Positions 1-11,652 of a DNA stretch of 64,000 nt are shown here, piece after piece. Source of the stretch: Arthrobotrys musiformis (taxonomy: Eukaryota > Ascomycota > Orbiliomycetes > Orbiliales > Orbiliaceae); contig JAVHJL010000006.1 in the NCBI GenBank assembly GCA_036971715.1, forward strand, positions 2,046,001 through 2,110,000. Reading direction: 5' to 3'. Made by a program: the position numbers and the translations under genes. The notes beneath the pieces are model-generated. The model searched no databases. It had not been told where the DNA came from and saw only the letters and a list, made by a program, of their open reading frames with translations. Positions within the stretch are counted from its first letter, which is position 1. Each line of letters begins with the position of its first letter.

Positions 1-2378
1 CCCGTCCAGGAATATCCTGACCTCATGAATCTGGAAGGCGAAGCTCATTCACGGGAAGCCGGCTTCAGGCATCAAACCACCCACCCTTCACCCATCCTTC
101 ATCTACATAATACACCCCAATATCAAACCAAGCAGCATGCAACCAAAAAAATGTCAATCGGTAGCTTCCGTTCCGAGAACGTGCCAAATGCACCAGAGCG
201 TTTCCCCACCAAGGCTCGATGTTCTACATTAACAAAAAAGACCACTAACTATACCAAACCCAGCGTCTGCAGCTCCCATCGCATAGCCTATCGTTGACTT
301 ATCAAGCTAAAGAAAATTAGCTTTTGCTGACAGTAGTTTCGCCATTCCTTTCCCTTTAGCTTTCGCCTTTCGCCTCCGTTTGCCATTATCACGCCATGCA
401 GACGGGGCCTAGTTGACATCCATATTCCTTGCTCATTGCTCATCGCATCGAGGTCTACTTAATTCTTGGGGGGGGTTTAACTGTATTCGATCGAATACTT
501 CCCAGACAAAAGAGTCGGGTCCTAAAACCGGTATCGAAACTAACCACAGTTCGACTATCGTGAATACATCACTTAGATAATGAAAACTTCGGCTTCCATT
601 CATACCGAAAAATCGCTAAACAAAAAAAATTCCCGCCTCCTTCGGCTTCCGATACCGCTTCGATTATGAAATATCGTACTCAGCCAAGGAATTTCAAAAT
701 CAACCATTTTGAAAAGAAAAAATTCAGATGTTAAACTTTTTTTTGAGTGAAATACCCATGAATCGTTTATGTAAAAAGCGAGTCATTTTATATAAGAAAC
801 TTCATGAAGCAAATAGTCTATTTACCCTAGCTTTACGACTTACTTTGCGCCAGAGGATAGGGAAAATATTAGACGGGTACAACCGATCCCAGGTGCGGTA
901 CCCCCAGAACCGAAACGGAAGACCTTATTTCGGCAACCAAAACCTCAACATCAGCCCCCCGAAAATTTAGGATTGTGGAGGAAGAAAAAAGGGAAAGTAG
1001 CTTCGTATCCGGCTCAGCCTTTTGGAGTACGTAGTAAGAAGGGCTTGCCGGCCGTGTTTTTTACTGCAACGGGTACGGCTTCGGTGGTAATTTCGGCACG
1101 GGATGGTGACAATGTGCCTAACTGCAGTTTCCTTCGCTCCTCCTTCACATAATCTTCTTTATATTTAGTGGCGAAAAATACGGAGTAGGAAAGTATCAAA
1201 ATTGCAACAACGGGGGGAGAAGTACGAGGCCCAGAGGGAGCTCGTGAGATAAACCGACAGACCCTCCATTCCATATCTAAAAAAAAATTCAACAAAAAAA
1301 GACACACGGACCGTGCGCTGAACCGCGAGCACATAATACATACATACACACATATCAGCGCGATTTCCAAAAAGGATACTCCTTCAAATCTATCCTCAAG
1401 AAAAACCTGCCCATCGTATCTCATATGCCAATAATTAAGCCAAATGTTGTTATGTATGTATGTACGAACCAGGACCCCCCTAAGCCGTCCAAACCCATAA
1501 CCAAACATGCAGGATTTCCTGCACCCCAGACTTTTCCATCACCCTTTTTTCCCTCTGGCCTGTCCTTTTGATAAACCAGTCAACCTTGGCTTATTGTGAT
1601 ACAAGCGTCTAGAGATGCAGCTGGCTGGTCAGGCTAAGGTATGTATGTATGTATGTATGTACGGTATATGCATGTACGAGCCAGGAGGGTATATTGGATT
1701 TCCCTCCACCCAAGGGAAATAGCCACCTATTTTTTTTTGACGGGTTTTCTCTCTCCCACATGCTAAAAAAGTGAGAAACGAAACGGCATGCGGGAAACGT
1801 GATCTATTTGCAGATTCAAAATCTTGTTTTTTTATGGTTTGATAGATATTTTTTTTTTCTTGGACCGTTGAAGTGAGTTTGAGTTTGTAGATATTCTTAG
1901 TAAAAAATTAAATTATATTGCGTATACTAGATGCGTGCCGGTTAACGGCTACGAAACCACTGGATCCATGGAGGGCTAGGTAGATACGACCTGTAGCCTA
2001 TCGTAATCGTAATCGTACCCGTCTCATCTCGGCTATCCGAACTCCAGTCGCCTCCATCTGTGGAGACGCTCGCAATCCGAGGTTGTAACTTAACATCTAT
2101 ACAAAAAAAAGCGGAGACACGGAGAAGATGGGGCACACGGCACTTCAGGCAGAGGACCCACGGAACTAAGTTCAAAAGGCAAAGACAAAAAATAAGAGCG
2201 ATCAACAAATCGAATCGCCAGAATCCTTCATGCCTTGCCCCATGTCTAATCCATAATCCATACCCAATCCCCTAAAGCCCGCAAGGGGGGTGACGCTAAT
2301 GCATATCGTATGTACGTTATGTATGTACGTGAGTCGTACTCCAAACCCACACTACTGTATGTATTCCAAAAAAGGTGT
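1..2378. other. Gene-free stretch at the left edge
   Basis: I see no supportable gene here. The stretch has many short homopolymer runs (G at about 469-477, several A and T runs), a tetranucleotide ATGT repeat at 1639-1660, and scattered GTATGT-like steps near 1450 and 2310. The longest open frame (minus, 1014-1508) reads through low-complexity sequence and has no recognisable domain or splice pattern. The 3' untranslated region of TAZ1 probably occupies the right end. Confidence 0.6.
1639..1660. repeat. ATGT tetranucleotide microsatellite
   Basis: About five and a half uninterrupted copies of ATGT lie in non-coding sequence. A related but imperfect GTATGT-rich tract occurs at about 27221-27310. 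Confidence 0.9.
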
Positions 2379-3753
2379 CTAACTATTGACATGCTTCTCC
2401 GGATCAGCCTCGAATTCATGCAAATAGCTGGTTTTATCCTTAAACGTCTCTGCCAAAGCGCTTTCCGGCATATTGGGCGGGTACCCGCTCGCAACCCTAA
2501 GTTTCTCCACCTCATCTCTAACCATCAATGCAACCTTCACCCGTAACTTCACCGCCTCCTCACCTTCCCTCAATAACCTTTCCCCTTCTTCCCCTCCGAT
2601 TACAATACACTTCTCCCTTATCCCCCTCCACTCCCTCCTCACATCATCCCATTTCTCCAATGGCACCGCGTTCCCGAAGGTGATGGAGATATCATTACCG
2701 ATACGCGGGATGAAGCGGGGGAATGTGCGTTTCTCGTGCATTACATCCTGCATGCCCGTGAAGAATAGCGGGAGTATTATCGGCGCCTGCGGGAGTTCAA
2801 GGATATACCGCGCCACACCCCATTTGAAGTATCGCATTTGAAAGGTGGGGTGTTGGTATATCTGCCCTTCGGGGAAGATGTGTAGCCATATCGGCGGTTT
2901 GTTACCACCGCCGTTGCTGTTGCTATCTGTGAATGCGGTTGGGGAGAGGCTACTCGATGCTATGCTGTTTCTGAGGGTGGGATGGGTGAGCATTTGGATG
3001 GTTTGCTCCATTACCGGTTGGAATAGTCCGCCGTGAGGGGAGTGCCGGAGACGGTATGTCGGGAGCACTTGACCATTTGTGAAGAAGGCTGTTGTGAAGC
3101 TGTAATTGCCGTATTAGCCTTTCGGTTCTGCGTAAAAGAGTAAAGGATAAGAGGTATTTACCGGTTCTTGAAGCATATATCGTGACTACCCAGCGTCCAC
3201 CTGAGGTTCTCAGGTGTGAGGAAATACTTGAACGGGAGGATACCCCAGATTATCGGGTCGTCCATTCTGTTTTTGTTAAAACAATTCGTAAGCTATTGTT
3301 CGTTTTAATTTTCTCAATGTGATCATGAGATCTCGATGTTTTGACATCATCGTGTCTGACGACTTTGATAATGCATTGGTCAAATGACCACAAGATGCTG
3401 CATGTGCATAAATGCGCGCAAATGCGACAGGAAAGGAATCTTCCACGTACACGGAAGTGTGATTCGAAACTATTTCCAGACTTCGCCGTCAAAAACGATA
3501 ATTAACCCCAATTCATCCAGAATACAAAATAGTAATGATTTTGTGTATAAAAAAGTAAACACTAACCAGTAATCAGCGCATTTTTGGACTCCGCGGTGCC
3601 AGGCTGCATCCGTAGGTCCAGAATGCGGGTGAGGTTGTCGAGGTTGTGGACTTTCGTGGAGTTGAGGCCGAAGAGGAAGGATTTGGTCAGGACCGTGCAG
3701 GCGGTCATGAGCAGCGTCGAGCCCGGGCCGGGCAGGATGGATTCCATCACCAT
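2379..3753 (-). CDS. TAZ1: Tafazzin, mitochondrial phospholipid transacylase
   Basis: Tafazzin remodels cardiolipin acyl chains on mitochondrial membranes. The gene has four exons on the minus strand: 3753-3567, a 19-base microexon 3469-3451, 3266-3162 and 3099-2379, giving 343 residues. The microexon restores the acyltransferase HX4D motif as V-S-N-H-T-S-V-M-D-D-P around residues 63-73, followed by I-I-W-G. The second motif, F-P-E-G-Q-I-Y-Q-H-P, lies near residue 180. Between the two motifs is a Ser/Asn/Gly-rich insert of about 25 residues that is probably a loop. All junctions are GT..AG and keep frame. The start at 3753 is the only upstream ATG giving a hydrophobic N-terminal segment ahead of the catalytic core. 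The gene is divergent from LOA1 with 554 bases between start codons. Confidence 0.93.
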
Positions 3754-4307
3754 TTTGTCCCCTTTCCTCCCTTCCAGGCGGCGTGGGATGGATTATATCT
3801 AGATCTCGAGGGAAGACCGTGATGTTGTTGTGTTTTCGAAAGCAGAAGTTGCAATTGAAGTCGCAGTGGGAAATGAACTAAAAGGGCGCAGTCGGCTATT
3901 ACTCTAAGCGCCGACAGCTGCAGCCGGCCTCAATATTATTGTAGAACTATCACGACTTCACCCTCGAGACAGCTGGAGGATGTCTCCAAGGGCGAGGACA
4001 GTGTATTATATAATCACCCCGCATTCCATCGAGTGCCTGTACATGTAAATTGCAACTGCGTAGCCGTTGGTGCAGGCGACCCGGCCGAGTGGCCCGTGCA
4101 GGGATCTCGAATCCCATCCGGAAAAAAGTAAATCCAGCTGTCCTCTGTCAAAGTGAAACGTGGTGAGTGAGGCTCTGCTTAGTCATCGTCCATCCGCCAA
4201 CGCCAAAAAAAAACGGTGATATCACATGTGAGCGAGCTCGAACGACCTCAAGCTTCCTCATCCTCAAGCTTCGAGCTCACGGCTGTATACCACGACACCA
4301 GGAATCG
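3754..4307. promoter_or_regulatory. Shared divergent promoter of TAZ1 and LOA1
   Basis: This interval separates two divergent start codons, so it must hold both promoters. It contains a 50-base stretch at about 4076-4126 that resembles the A box and, more weakly, the B box of a serine-type tRNA but lacks an anticodon arm. No defined transcription factor site is claimed. Confidence 0.6.
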
Positions 4308-5487
4308 ATGGAGAAGTACTCGCAGTATCGCGACCGGGGTATGTTCCATCCCCCACCTCTCATTTCTTATAGTAAACAGCTAATAGTGTGGAATAGGCAC
4401 CGGTATCGCCCCGTTCATTCCGATAACCACCCAAACCAGCGCCCTCCACCTGCCCCTCGCCGCTGTGCTCTTCGCCCTCCGCGCACCGGTGCTGTTGACC
4501 ATAAGCCTCAGCTACTTCCTCTTCCTCCAATTCATGCCGCTGGGATCGTTATTTCAAAAGGGCATATTGTGGATATGCATGCTCGTCGCCGGTGTGTTCT
4601 GGGTGGACCTCCAGGTCGAGGGCGTCAAACGAGGGTACTTCCTACCCCCCCTTCTTTACATATATTTATATATTAAAGGATCAAATGTTTACTGACAAAG
4701 CAGCAGCACCCTCTCCCGGCACCCGGACAAACTCCCCTCCCCGGGCTCGATAATCGCATCAACCTTCACCTCCCCCCTCGACGCCCTCTACCTCTCCGCC
4801 ACCTTCGACCCCATCTTCCTCGTCCCCTCCTTCGACACCCCCTACGTCTTCCAACTCTCCCTCCTCCAAACAATCCTCTACACCTTCTCCCCACCAACAT
4901 CAAAACCCTACTCCACAAAACCAACCACAATCTCCGAAGTACTCTCCAAAAACCCCCACCGCATAATCGTAATCTTCCCGGAAGGCACAACCTCCAACGG
5001 CCGCGCCCTCCTCCGCTTCTCACCTGCATTGGACACATTCGCAACGCAATACAAGCAATCCCGCGAAAACGGGCACGCTTCGGACGTAGGGATTCCAAAG
5101 AATAAAATCTTCCCCATATCGTTGAGGTATTTACCCGCGAACACCACCACGCCGCTCCCAGGCTCCTACGGTGTGTTTCTGTGGAGATTATTGAGTCAGC
5201 CGAGTCATAATATCAAAGTGCGCATCGGGGAGGCGGTTAAGATTTCTGAGTTGGAGATGGCGGATGATATGCTGCTTGCTACTTCCAGCAGTGAGACTAT
5301 TACCGAGAAAACCGTTGCGCGGAATCTACCGACCGACGAAAGGGTTCCCCGGACGGGGGCTTTAGAAGAAAAAGTCGGGGAGATATTGGTGAGGGTGGGG
5401 AGGATTAGACGGGTGGGGCTGGGGGTTAAAGAGAAGATTGGGTTTTGGAATGCATGGAAAGCACAGGGGAGGAAGTTGAAGAAGTAG
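4308..5487 (+). CDS. LOA1: LOA1/VPS66-like lysophosphatidic acid acyltransferase
   Basis: This is a PlsC-superfamily acyltransferase of the Loa1/Vps66 type. That family makes phosphatidic acid at ER and lipid droplets and affects vacuolar sorting. There are three exons: 4308-4338, 4397-4634 and 4704-5487, giving 350 residues. The N-terminus begins M-E-K-Y-S-Q-Y-R-D-R-G-T-G-I-A-P-F, which fits the family. Two hydrophobic segments follow at about residues 25-50 and 55-80. The motif F-P-E-G-T-T-S-N-G lies near residue 181. At the usual HX4D position the sequence reads F-T-S-P-L-D, so the catalytic His is not where it would be expected. The start at 4308 gives the conserved N-terminus and is the only one compatible with the first intron. 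Confidence 0.87.
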
Positions 5488-5763
5488 TTGGTCACTTTTT
5501 AATATTTGGTTTGTTTTATTTTAATGATGATTGATATGATGGGTTTGGGGGGATATTGAGTAATGATTGATACCTATAGATCGGGCAGGGGAAAAAGAGG
5601 ATAGTGTTTAATCCGGCATGAAATAGCATCTGAGTTCGAGTTCGCGTGCGAAATGTTATATTATGTACTGTACATACGCCTTTTAAGCCATCGTAACCGC
5701 TTCCATTCATATCCTATAAACCCGCTTTTCCAAAGGGAACGCTATCAAGCCAATTATTAATGA

Positions 5764-7260
5764 TTACACCTCCTCCTTCTGACTATACACAAACCGACAC
5801 ATCTCCCCTTTGCATTGCCTCCTAACCCCCCTCACAACCCCCTCGACCTCCATAATCGCCTGATTCCTGCGACTCAACACCCTCTCCCCCTTCGCCGAAA
5901 GCGCATGGCCCTGCCTCGCGATCACAAAATCCACCTTACCCCAACATTCAGCCCAATCCGCCCCTTCCAGTCCCTTGTACATATCCGAATCACAGTCCGA
6001 AACATCCAGATACCGCAAACAAATCAAACTCTGCGATAAATGCCTAATATTCGTCGACACCCTCGTTTCTAACGGCAGCGACGACGCACCAGACGCCGGC
6101 GTCGGCCATCCTGCGAGCGAGAGGTGGGTTATAGTCGGCACGCTATCCTTTGTCAACTTTAACAAATCCGAGAATGAAATCGATGAAGTATTCGGATACG
6201 CGAGCGATAAATGCGTCAACTGCGGGAAGTGTCGGATCCTCAGATCGGGATTTAAATTCGCCGCCTCCTCTTCGTGGTCTATAAAATCCTCCCAGGTGTC
6301 CAGCACAACTTGTTTCTGCTTCTCGTTCGATGTTTCCGCGGTAGATGCCTTTTTGCTGAATAGTCGGTTTAATTCTCTGAGGGAGATGGTATACCCCACC
6401 GACCCCGCAAAATTCAAATGCGTGATAAACTCCATTCCAGCCAGCGGGAGCGATCTATCGATCTCCCCGGCTATACCCTCATCCTTCCCATCGTATTCAT
6501 CAACCGGGAACGACGCGCGGAATAGTTCTTCAAAACCAGCTTTATCGATCGATCCGCTTTTAACCTCTTTATCATCAACATACCCCTGCCGCCTCGTAAT
6601 CGTATACGCCGCCAAATGCGCAAGTAATAACGATTTATGCAGCGGTCGTAATTCGCGGAGGTAGTATTTATCATAGACACGATGGAAGGCCCAGTTCCTG
6701 GCTATGGATCTGAGACAGAGGTTCGTGAGGGAGAGGGGATCGTTATCGCCGGCGATGGCTTCGAGGTCGAAGACGGTTCCGACTTCGAAGTTGGGGTACA
6801 TGGAGCTCCCGCGGGCTTCGAAGCCGCTGGCGGAGGAGGTGGTGGATTCGCCATCTTGGAGGCGACGGTAGGGGTCGAAGCCGTTGCGGGAGCGCCAGGA
6901 GTTTGGGACGGCGAAACCGCGGGCGCGGGGTTGTGGGGGTGGGGGTTGGTCGACACCTAGGATTGCTTGGAGGGAGGGGTGGACTGTGGGACCGGGTGCG
7001 GTGAAGGCGGAGGGGAGGTCATTGTGGGGTTGGTGGTGGTGGGGTTGTTGGGTTTGGCGCAGGTGGGAGAGGAGTTCGTTTACGCTGGTGGTGGAGGGGA
7101 GAGAGGGAGAGGAGTGGTGGTCTGTGGGGGTGGAATGGGGGGGTTGAGGGTGGTTGGTGGTGGTGGTAGAGGACGATGACGGGCGTGAGGATGAGGGAGA
7201 GGATGAGGACTGGTAGGATGGTTTGTAGGTGTAGTTGTATGGTTGGCGGCTCTTGGGCAT
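5764..7260 (-). CDS. Leucine-rich protein of unknown function (498 aa)
   Basis: A single uninterrupted minus-strand frame of 498 residues ends 276 bases from the convergent LOA1 stop. Residues 1-110 are Ser/Pro/His/Thr-rich and probably disordered. From about residue 165 a folded region begins with L-S-L-T-N-L-C-L-R-S-I-A and a helix-rich stretch around R-E-L-R-P-L-H-K-S-L-L. Residues 345-425 contain leucine-rich-repeat-like units such as L-T-H-L-S-L-A, I-T-H-L-S-L-A-G-W and L-R-Y-L-D-V-S-D-C, suggesting an RNI-like solenoid. I do not recognise a named orthologue. The tail is basic with several Cys. Long antisense frames across this gene are shadows of its codon bias. Confidence 0.85.
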   Translation of the reverse strand: MPKSRQPYNYTYKPSYQSSSSPSSSRPSSSSTTTTNHPQPPHSTPTDHHSSPSLPSTTSVNELLSHLRQTQQPHHHQPHNDLPSAFTAPGPTVHPSLQAILGVDQPPPPQPRARGFAVPNSWRSRNGFDPYRRLQDGESTTSSASGFEARGSSMYPNFEVGTVFDLEAIAGDNDPLSLTNLCLRSIARNWAFHRVYDKYYLRELRPLHKSLLLAHLAAYTITRRQGYVDDKEVKSGSIDKAGFEELFRASFPVDEYDGKDEGIAGEIDRSLPLAGMEFITHLNFAGSVGYTISLRELNRLFSKKASTAETSNEKQKQVVLDTWEDFIDHEEEAANLNPDLRIRHFPQLTHLSLAYPNTSSISFSDLLKLTKDSVPTITHLSLAGWPTPASGASSLPLETRVSTNIRHLSQSLICLRYLDVSDCDSDMYKGLEGADWAECWGKVDFVIARQGHALSAKGERVLSRRNQAIMEVEGVVRGVRRQCKGEMCRFVYSQKEEV

Positions 7261-9590
7261 CGAGCTGACTTCGAGGCTAAAGATGGGCTAAAGATGGTAT
7301 TGATGCTGATATTGTGATGATGCTGATATATACTGTAGAATATGGGATGGAGGGTGTTTTATATGATGAGGTTGAATCTGACATGAGCCATGATGACTCT
7401 TGTATACGAGAGATGCTGACCAAGCGGGCCGCTGACTCCTCCGGCAGTATTAAAATAAATAAATAAAATAAAATAGAATAAAATATATTAATAACAGCTG
7501 CCAAGGACCCTCCTACTCATCATCACCATCACCATCATCGTATTTTATGTGTTCGAAGCTAAGGTATATATATTGTATCGAGGTGGGTGGTTAGCATGGT
7601 TGTAGATACTATAATCGGGGTCTGTGTAACTGTGTGGCACCTCAGACACAAAACAGGCAGTCCAACCTCACCCACCTCAACTTGACACAATACTGGCTAT
7701 ACTATACTATACCAGACCCTTAGAGCTTCAATCTGGAACCAAATCAATGGACTGTATGGGATTTGTCGGACGAGAAAGACTCTCGGCACCAGTCCGACGA
7801 GTATATCTGCACGGATACGGCCCCCGGCAGATGTCTGGATTCGCAGTACTGGCCCCCGCCGACAAACACCCATATCACATTATCTATAACTCTCACGGAC
7901 ACACCTGATATCAATTGCAATCCCGGTCTGGAATTCCGGAAAATGGGCTTTTATTGAGTACCAGGATTGCATACCCACCAACAAATGTTAATGTGTATAA
8001 AGGGTTACACAGGAAATATGCACCTCGAGAACTCAGGCAGGGTTTGTCTCCTGGCCTCGATCTGATAAGCCTGCCCTCCGAGCAAATTTTTATTCTCTCT
8101 CTTGAAGGGCTTGGATTAGATAGAGAGCCTCATCGACTTTTGGAGCTCATGATCGAGACAGTTGATTAATTGCATAGACCCCCACCATGCATGCACGCAG
8201 TCTGTACAGTTCTGTATTCCTGATATTCATGCCTCGCAGCCTTGCAATTAATTGGATTGTTCAGGAAACGCTGGACTTTTTCGGACGGCTCGCATTCGGG
8301 CGAAGTCAATGCATGTCATGTGCTGGATCAAGCTAATCAAGCAAGTCAGGACTGACTAACCTCCCACGGTCAAAACTGTAAGCAAACCGCTAGCCGGAGG
8401 TTTCAATTAAACTCCAAGAATCCCGAGTTCGAAGGTCTGTATGGATGAAAGTATGTAGGGGTATTCTCGCGCTCTCGGAACCGAAAAGAAGGAGCTAGAG
8501 CTTTATATTGGGAGTGTCTGGGGTAGTTAACTGGTTTGTGGTGGCGGGTGGAATCAATTGGGAGGGTCTGGATGCAAGATGGTGCGTCAATGACATGTTT
8601 CTTCGAGGTCCAGCGGAGGCTTTTTCCTAAAAAACCCATTCCCTTAAAAGGATAAAAAAATAAAAAATAAAAATAAAATACAAAAGAGAGTGAATTGTAA
8701 GTATTATGTATTCTTATATAAGAAGGCGGACCACGCCGTGTCTTGTGCAGCTCTGATTGACCGACTGCATTTCCGTGGTGTTTCTTTTCGACAATTGTAT
8801 TATATTATATATTATTAATCGCATCCAATCTTTTACACAGTACTCCTCGGCTTCAGATTCCGCAGAACTCATTAATATATATTGTAAGGGACCGATATCG
8901 CCAATTCGTCATTGAACTGGATTACCAAATTGGAGGGCCAGCCCAGCACTTGATTGGACATCCTTTGTTGGGGGCGAATTCGAATCAAACCTTCATTCCT
9001 TAATTTACATCGTCGAGGGGAACCTTTAAATTTTAATCTCGCCCATCTTATCAGCCCATCAGATAATCTCCCTCACATCAAATACTGCCTCACACACTCG
9101 ATATAGGATTGACATCAGATCGATATCGAATCGGTCTTGTCCTGTCGAGGGAATATTATATTGTACTCAATTCCCGGAGGTCGTCCTTCCTTATCACGAA
9201 AACCGGCCCACGAGCCAAAAATTTTAACTATTTTTTTGACCCTTGCTGCATTTAACTATTTCCTCGGTCACTTTCAGGGAACTTCTCGACTCGGTTACCT
9301 CTCTTCTCTTCCCTCCATTCTCCGCTATACTATAATACCGACCACTTTTTCCCCATCTTGTTTTTTACTATACATCATACTCTTCTCTATCAGATCGAAA
9401 AGTCCAATTTTTTATTGTTTTTATTTTTGTATTTTATTTATTGTTGGGTTATCTCTCGGATCACTGCTTCGGCTTCGGCTTCTCTCCTCTTTTCTGCTCT
9501 GCTTCCGGAGTTCGCCACCGCCCAACACCTTCGGTCCGGCTTCAATATAAAAACTATTGAGACAAATTGAAAGGGTATATTGATATAAAA
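7261..9590. promoter_or_regulatory. Gene-free divergent interval before the FAD/NADPH gene
   Basis: I see no coding gene in these 2.3 kb. AT-rich patches occur at about 7450-7490, 8645-8690 and 8795-8820. The last 250 bases before the start at 9591 are rich in CT and T (about 9230-9530), typical of a fungal promoter core and 5' leader. Short open frames inside that leader have no ATG start and look like chance. Confidence 0.6.
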
Positions 9591-11652
9591 ATGACGGCCA
9601 CCGAGGAAGAATACCAGGCCGTGCGGGCTGCCCAGTCGTCCATCCCCGAAGAGCCAGAAAAGGTCTTCCCTGACACTGCCAAAGACAACAGCAGCAGCGA
9701 CGAAGAGTCTGCCTCCAAAATCACCCCCCTCTCCAAAACCACCAATGCCATCCTCAAGAAGGCCCAGCCCAGTCCCATCCTCGAAGTCGACTTCACCAGC
9801 ACCGGCCGCTCTGCCAGGGTGCCTCTCAGATCCCGTGCCAGGAGAGCCTCCACCCACCAAGTAGACATGGCCAGGGCCATCCACAACCTGCTCGGGGACT
9901 CCTCCGCCACCAATCTCATCAAGGCCGAGTGCTGCGGTGGCGGCTGCTGTCGCATCAACGGTGGCGACGGCTCCTCTGCTCCACCTTCCCCCTCCCTCGA
10001 CCCCCTCGTCCTTCCCAACAACCCCGCCTTCCGCTCCCTCAAGCTGCAATTGACCCCACTCAACATGAAGACAAACCTTCGGGGCATCTTCGAACTACCC
10101 GCCAGCATCATCACCTTGGAGCCTCTCTCCGAAGATATAGAATACAAATCCACCGTCAGCACCCATCCTCCCAAGTTTGTCACCCCGCACCCTCCCTACG
10201 AAGTCTTCCCCAGCAAGATCCACCACGCCAGGTGTTTGACCTCGCCCGGTGCCGAAAAGCGAACCTACCACTTCGACCTCGATGTCACCGACTACCCCGA
10301 AGAAGGTCCCGGTGTCGACTTTGTCGTCGGTGGTGCCATTGGCGTCTGTGCTCCAAACGACGAAACCCTCGTCGACCAGCTTTTTGATATCCTCGAGGTC
10401 CCCGTCCAGATGCGTGATGAGGTCATCAACGTGCACACCAAGAGCGGTAGATGGCCGACCATCTGGGGCGAGGACGAAAGCCGCCTCTTGACGACCACCA
10501 GGAGGGAATTGTTGACCTGGACCGTCGACGTCCAGAGCTATCCGCCAAAGAAGAACCTCCTTCGGGTTCTGGCCGAGTACGCCAAGGATGAATACGAAAA
10601 GAAGATCCTGATGTACCTTTGCTCCAGGCAGGGCCAGGCCGCTTTCTGCGAGTAAGTTTTAAATCTCTGCTACCGCTTTTTTTTTTAAATAAAGAAAAAG
10701 AAAGAAAGAAAAATACTGGCTACAGCTGCTGACTGACGGTTATGTACAGACTGCGCACTGGTCCATATATCACACTCTACCAACTCCTCAACGCCTTCCC
10801 ATCCTCCAAACCACCACTTAGCCACCTCATGACCGTCTTGCAACCGCTCATGCCTCGGTTCTACTCCCTCTCGAGCGATCCCCACACCACCAAACACGCC
10901 CACCGACGTATCGTTGAAATCGCCGTATCCGTCCACGACGCCGAAGATTGGCAGGGCGGCATGCGAACCGGTGTCGGATCCGGTTTCTTCGAACGTATGG
11001 CGTTGAAATACATCCAAAGCGGCGAGAAGGCTACCGTTCACGTCCCCATGTTCAGAGGATTGATGCAGAACCCACTCGCGCGGGAGTTCCAGCCCGACGG
11101 TCCAATGATCCTCATCGGTGCCGGGGTGGGTATTGCCCCGTTCCGTGGGTTCGTGCAGAGGAGACTGCAGAGTGCCAATTGTGCGAATAAAGTCTGGTAT
11201 GTCTTTCTTCTTCTCCTTTATATAATTTTTTTTGAATAGGTAGCTAACTATCGGTGCAGGGTCATCCAAGGTATCAGAGACTCATTGCTGGACGAGCTCT
11301 ACGCCGGCGAATGGGGCGCGGACGAACAAAAGGTGAAGACAGTGGTCGAATCCCGGGTCGGCACAGGTCGATACGTGCAGGAGGAAGTCCGCAACCAAGC
11401 CGATCTCGTCTGGTTCGTCATCAACTCTCTCGACGGACGTGTCTTCGTCTGCGGCAGCTCCAAGGGTATGGGTGAAGGAGTTGAGGAGGCATTGATCGAT
11501 GTTGCTATGAAGAAGGGCAAGATCCGAAGGGAGGAGGCGAAGACGTTTTGGAAGAACAAGGAGAAGAGTTTCCAGTATATTACCGTAAGTCCCCCCTCTT
11601 TCTAATAAAGTGATAGAACGAGAAGCTGATTAAGAACTAGGAAACGTGGTGA
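9591..11652 (+). CDS. FAD/NADPH-binding reductase of the cytochrome P450 reductase superfamily, no FMN domain
   Basis: There are four exons: 9591-10651, 10750-11196, 11260-11584 and 11641-11652, giving 614 residues. Residues 1-150 are a Ser/Pro/Arg-rich leader containing the Cys cluster C-C-G-G-G-C-C, with no flavodoxin-like FMN domain. The FAD-binding signature R-F-Y-S-L-S-S is in exon 2. The NADPH site G-A-G-V-G-I-A-P-F-R-G-F and the later C-G-S-S-K-G-M-G-E-G-V follow. The protein ends E-T-W, encoded by a 12-base last exon; a C-terminal aromatic residue normally stacks on FAD in this superfamily. Its electron acceptor cannot be told from sequence. I chose the ATG at 9591 because the upstream in-frame candidate at 9567 is TTG. 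The gene is convergent with MED20. Confidence 0.85.

Noticed and set aside
1014..1508. 164-codon minus frame near the left edge
   Set aside because: It has no family-like motif, reads through homopolymers, shows no spliced partner and has AT-rich irregular codon use.
5975..6664. 229-codon plus frame
   Set aside because: It lies antisense inside the 498-residue leucine-rich gene; it is a shadow of that gene's codon pattern.
9438..10049. 203-codon minus frame
   Set aside because: It is antisense to exon 1 of the FAD/NADPH gene and consists of Gly/Glu-rich shadow sequence.
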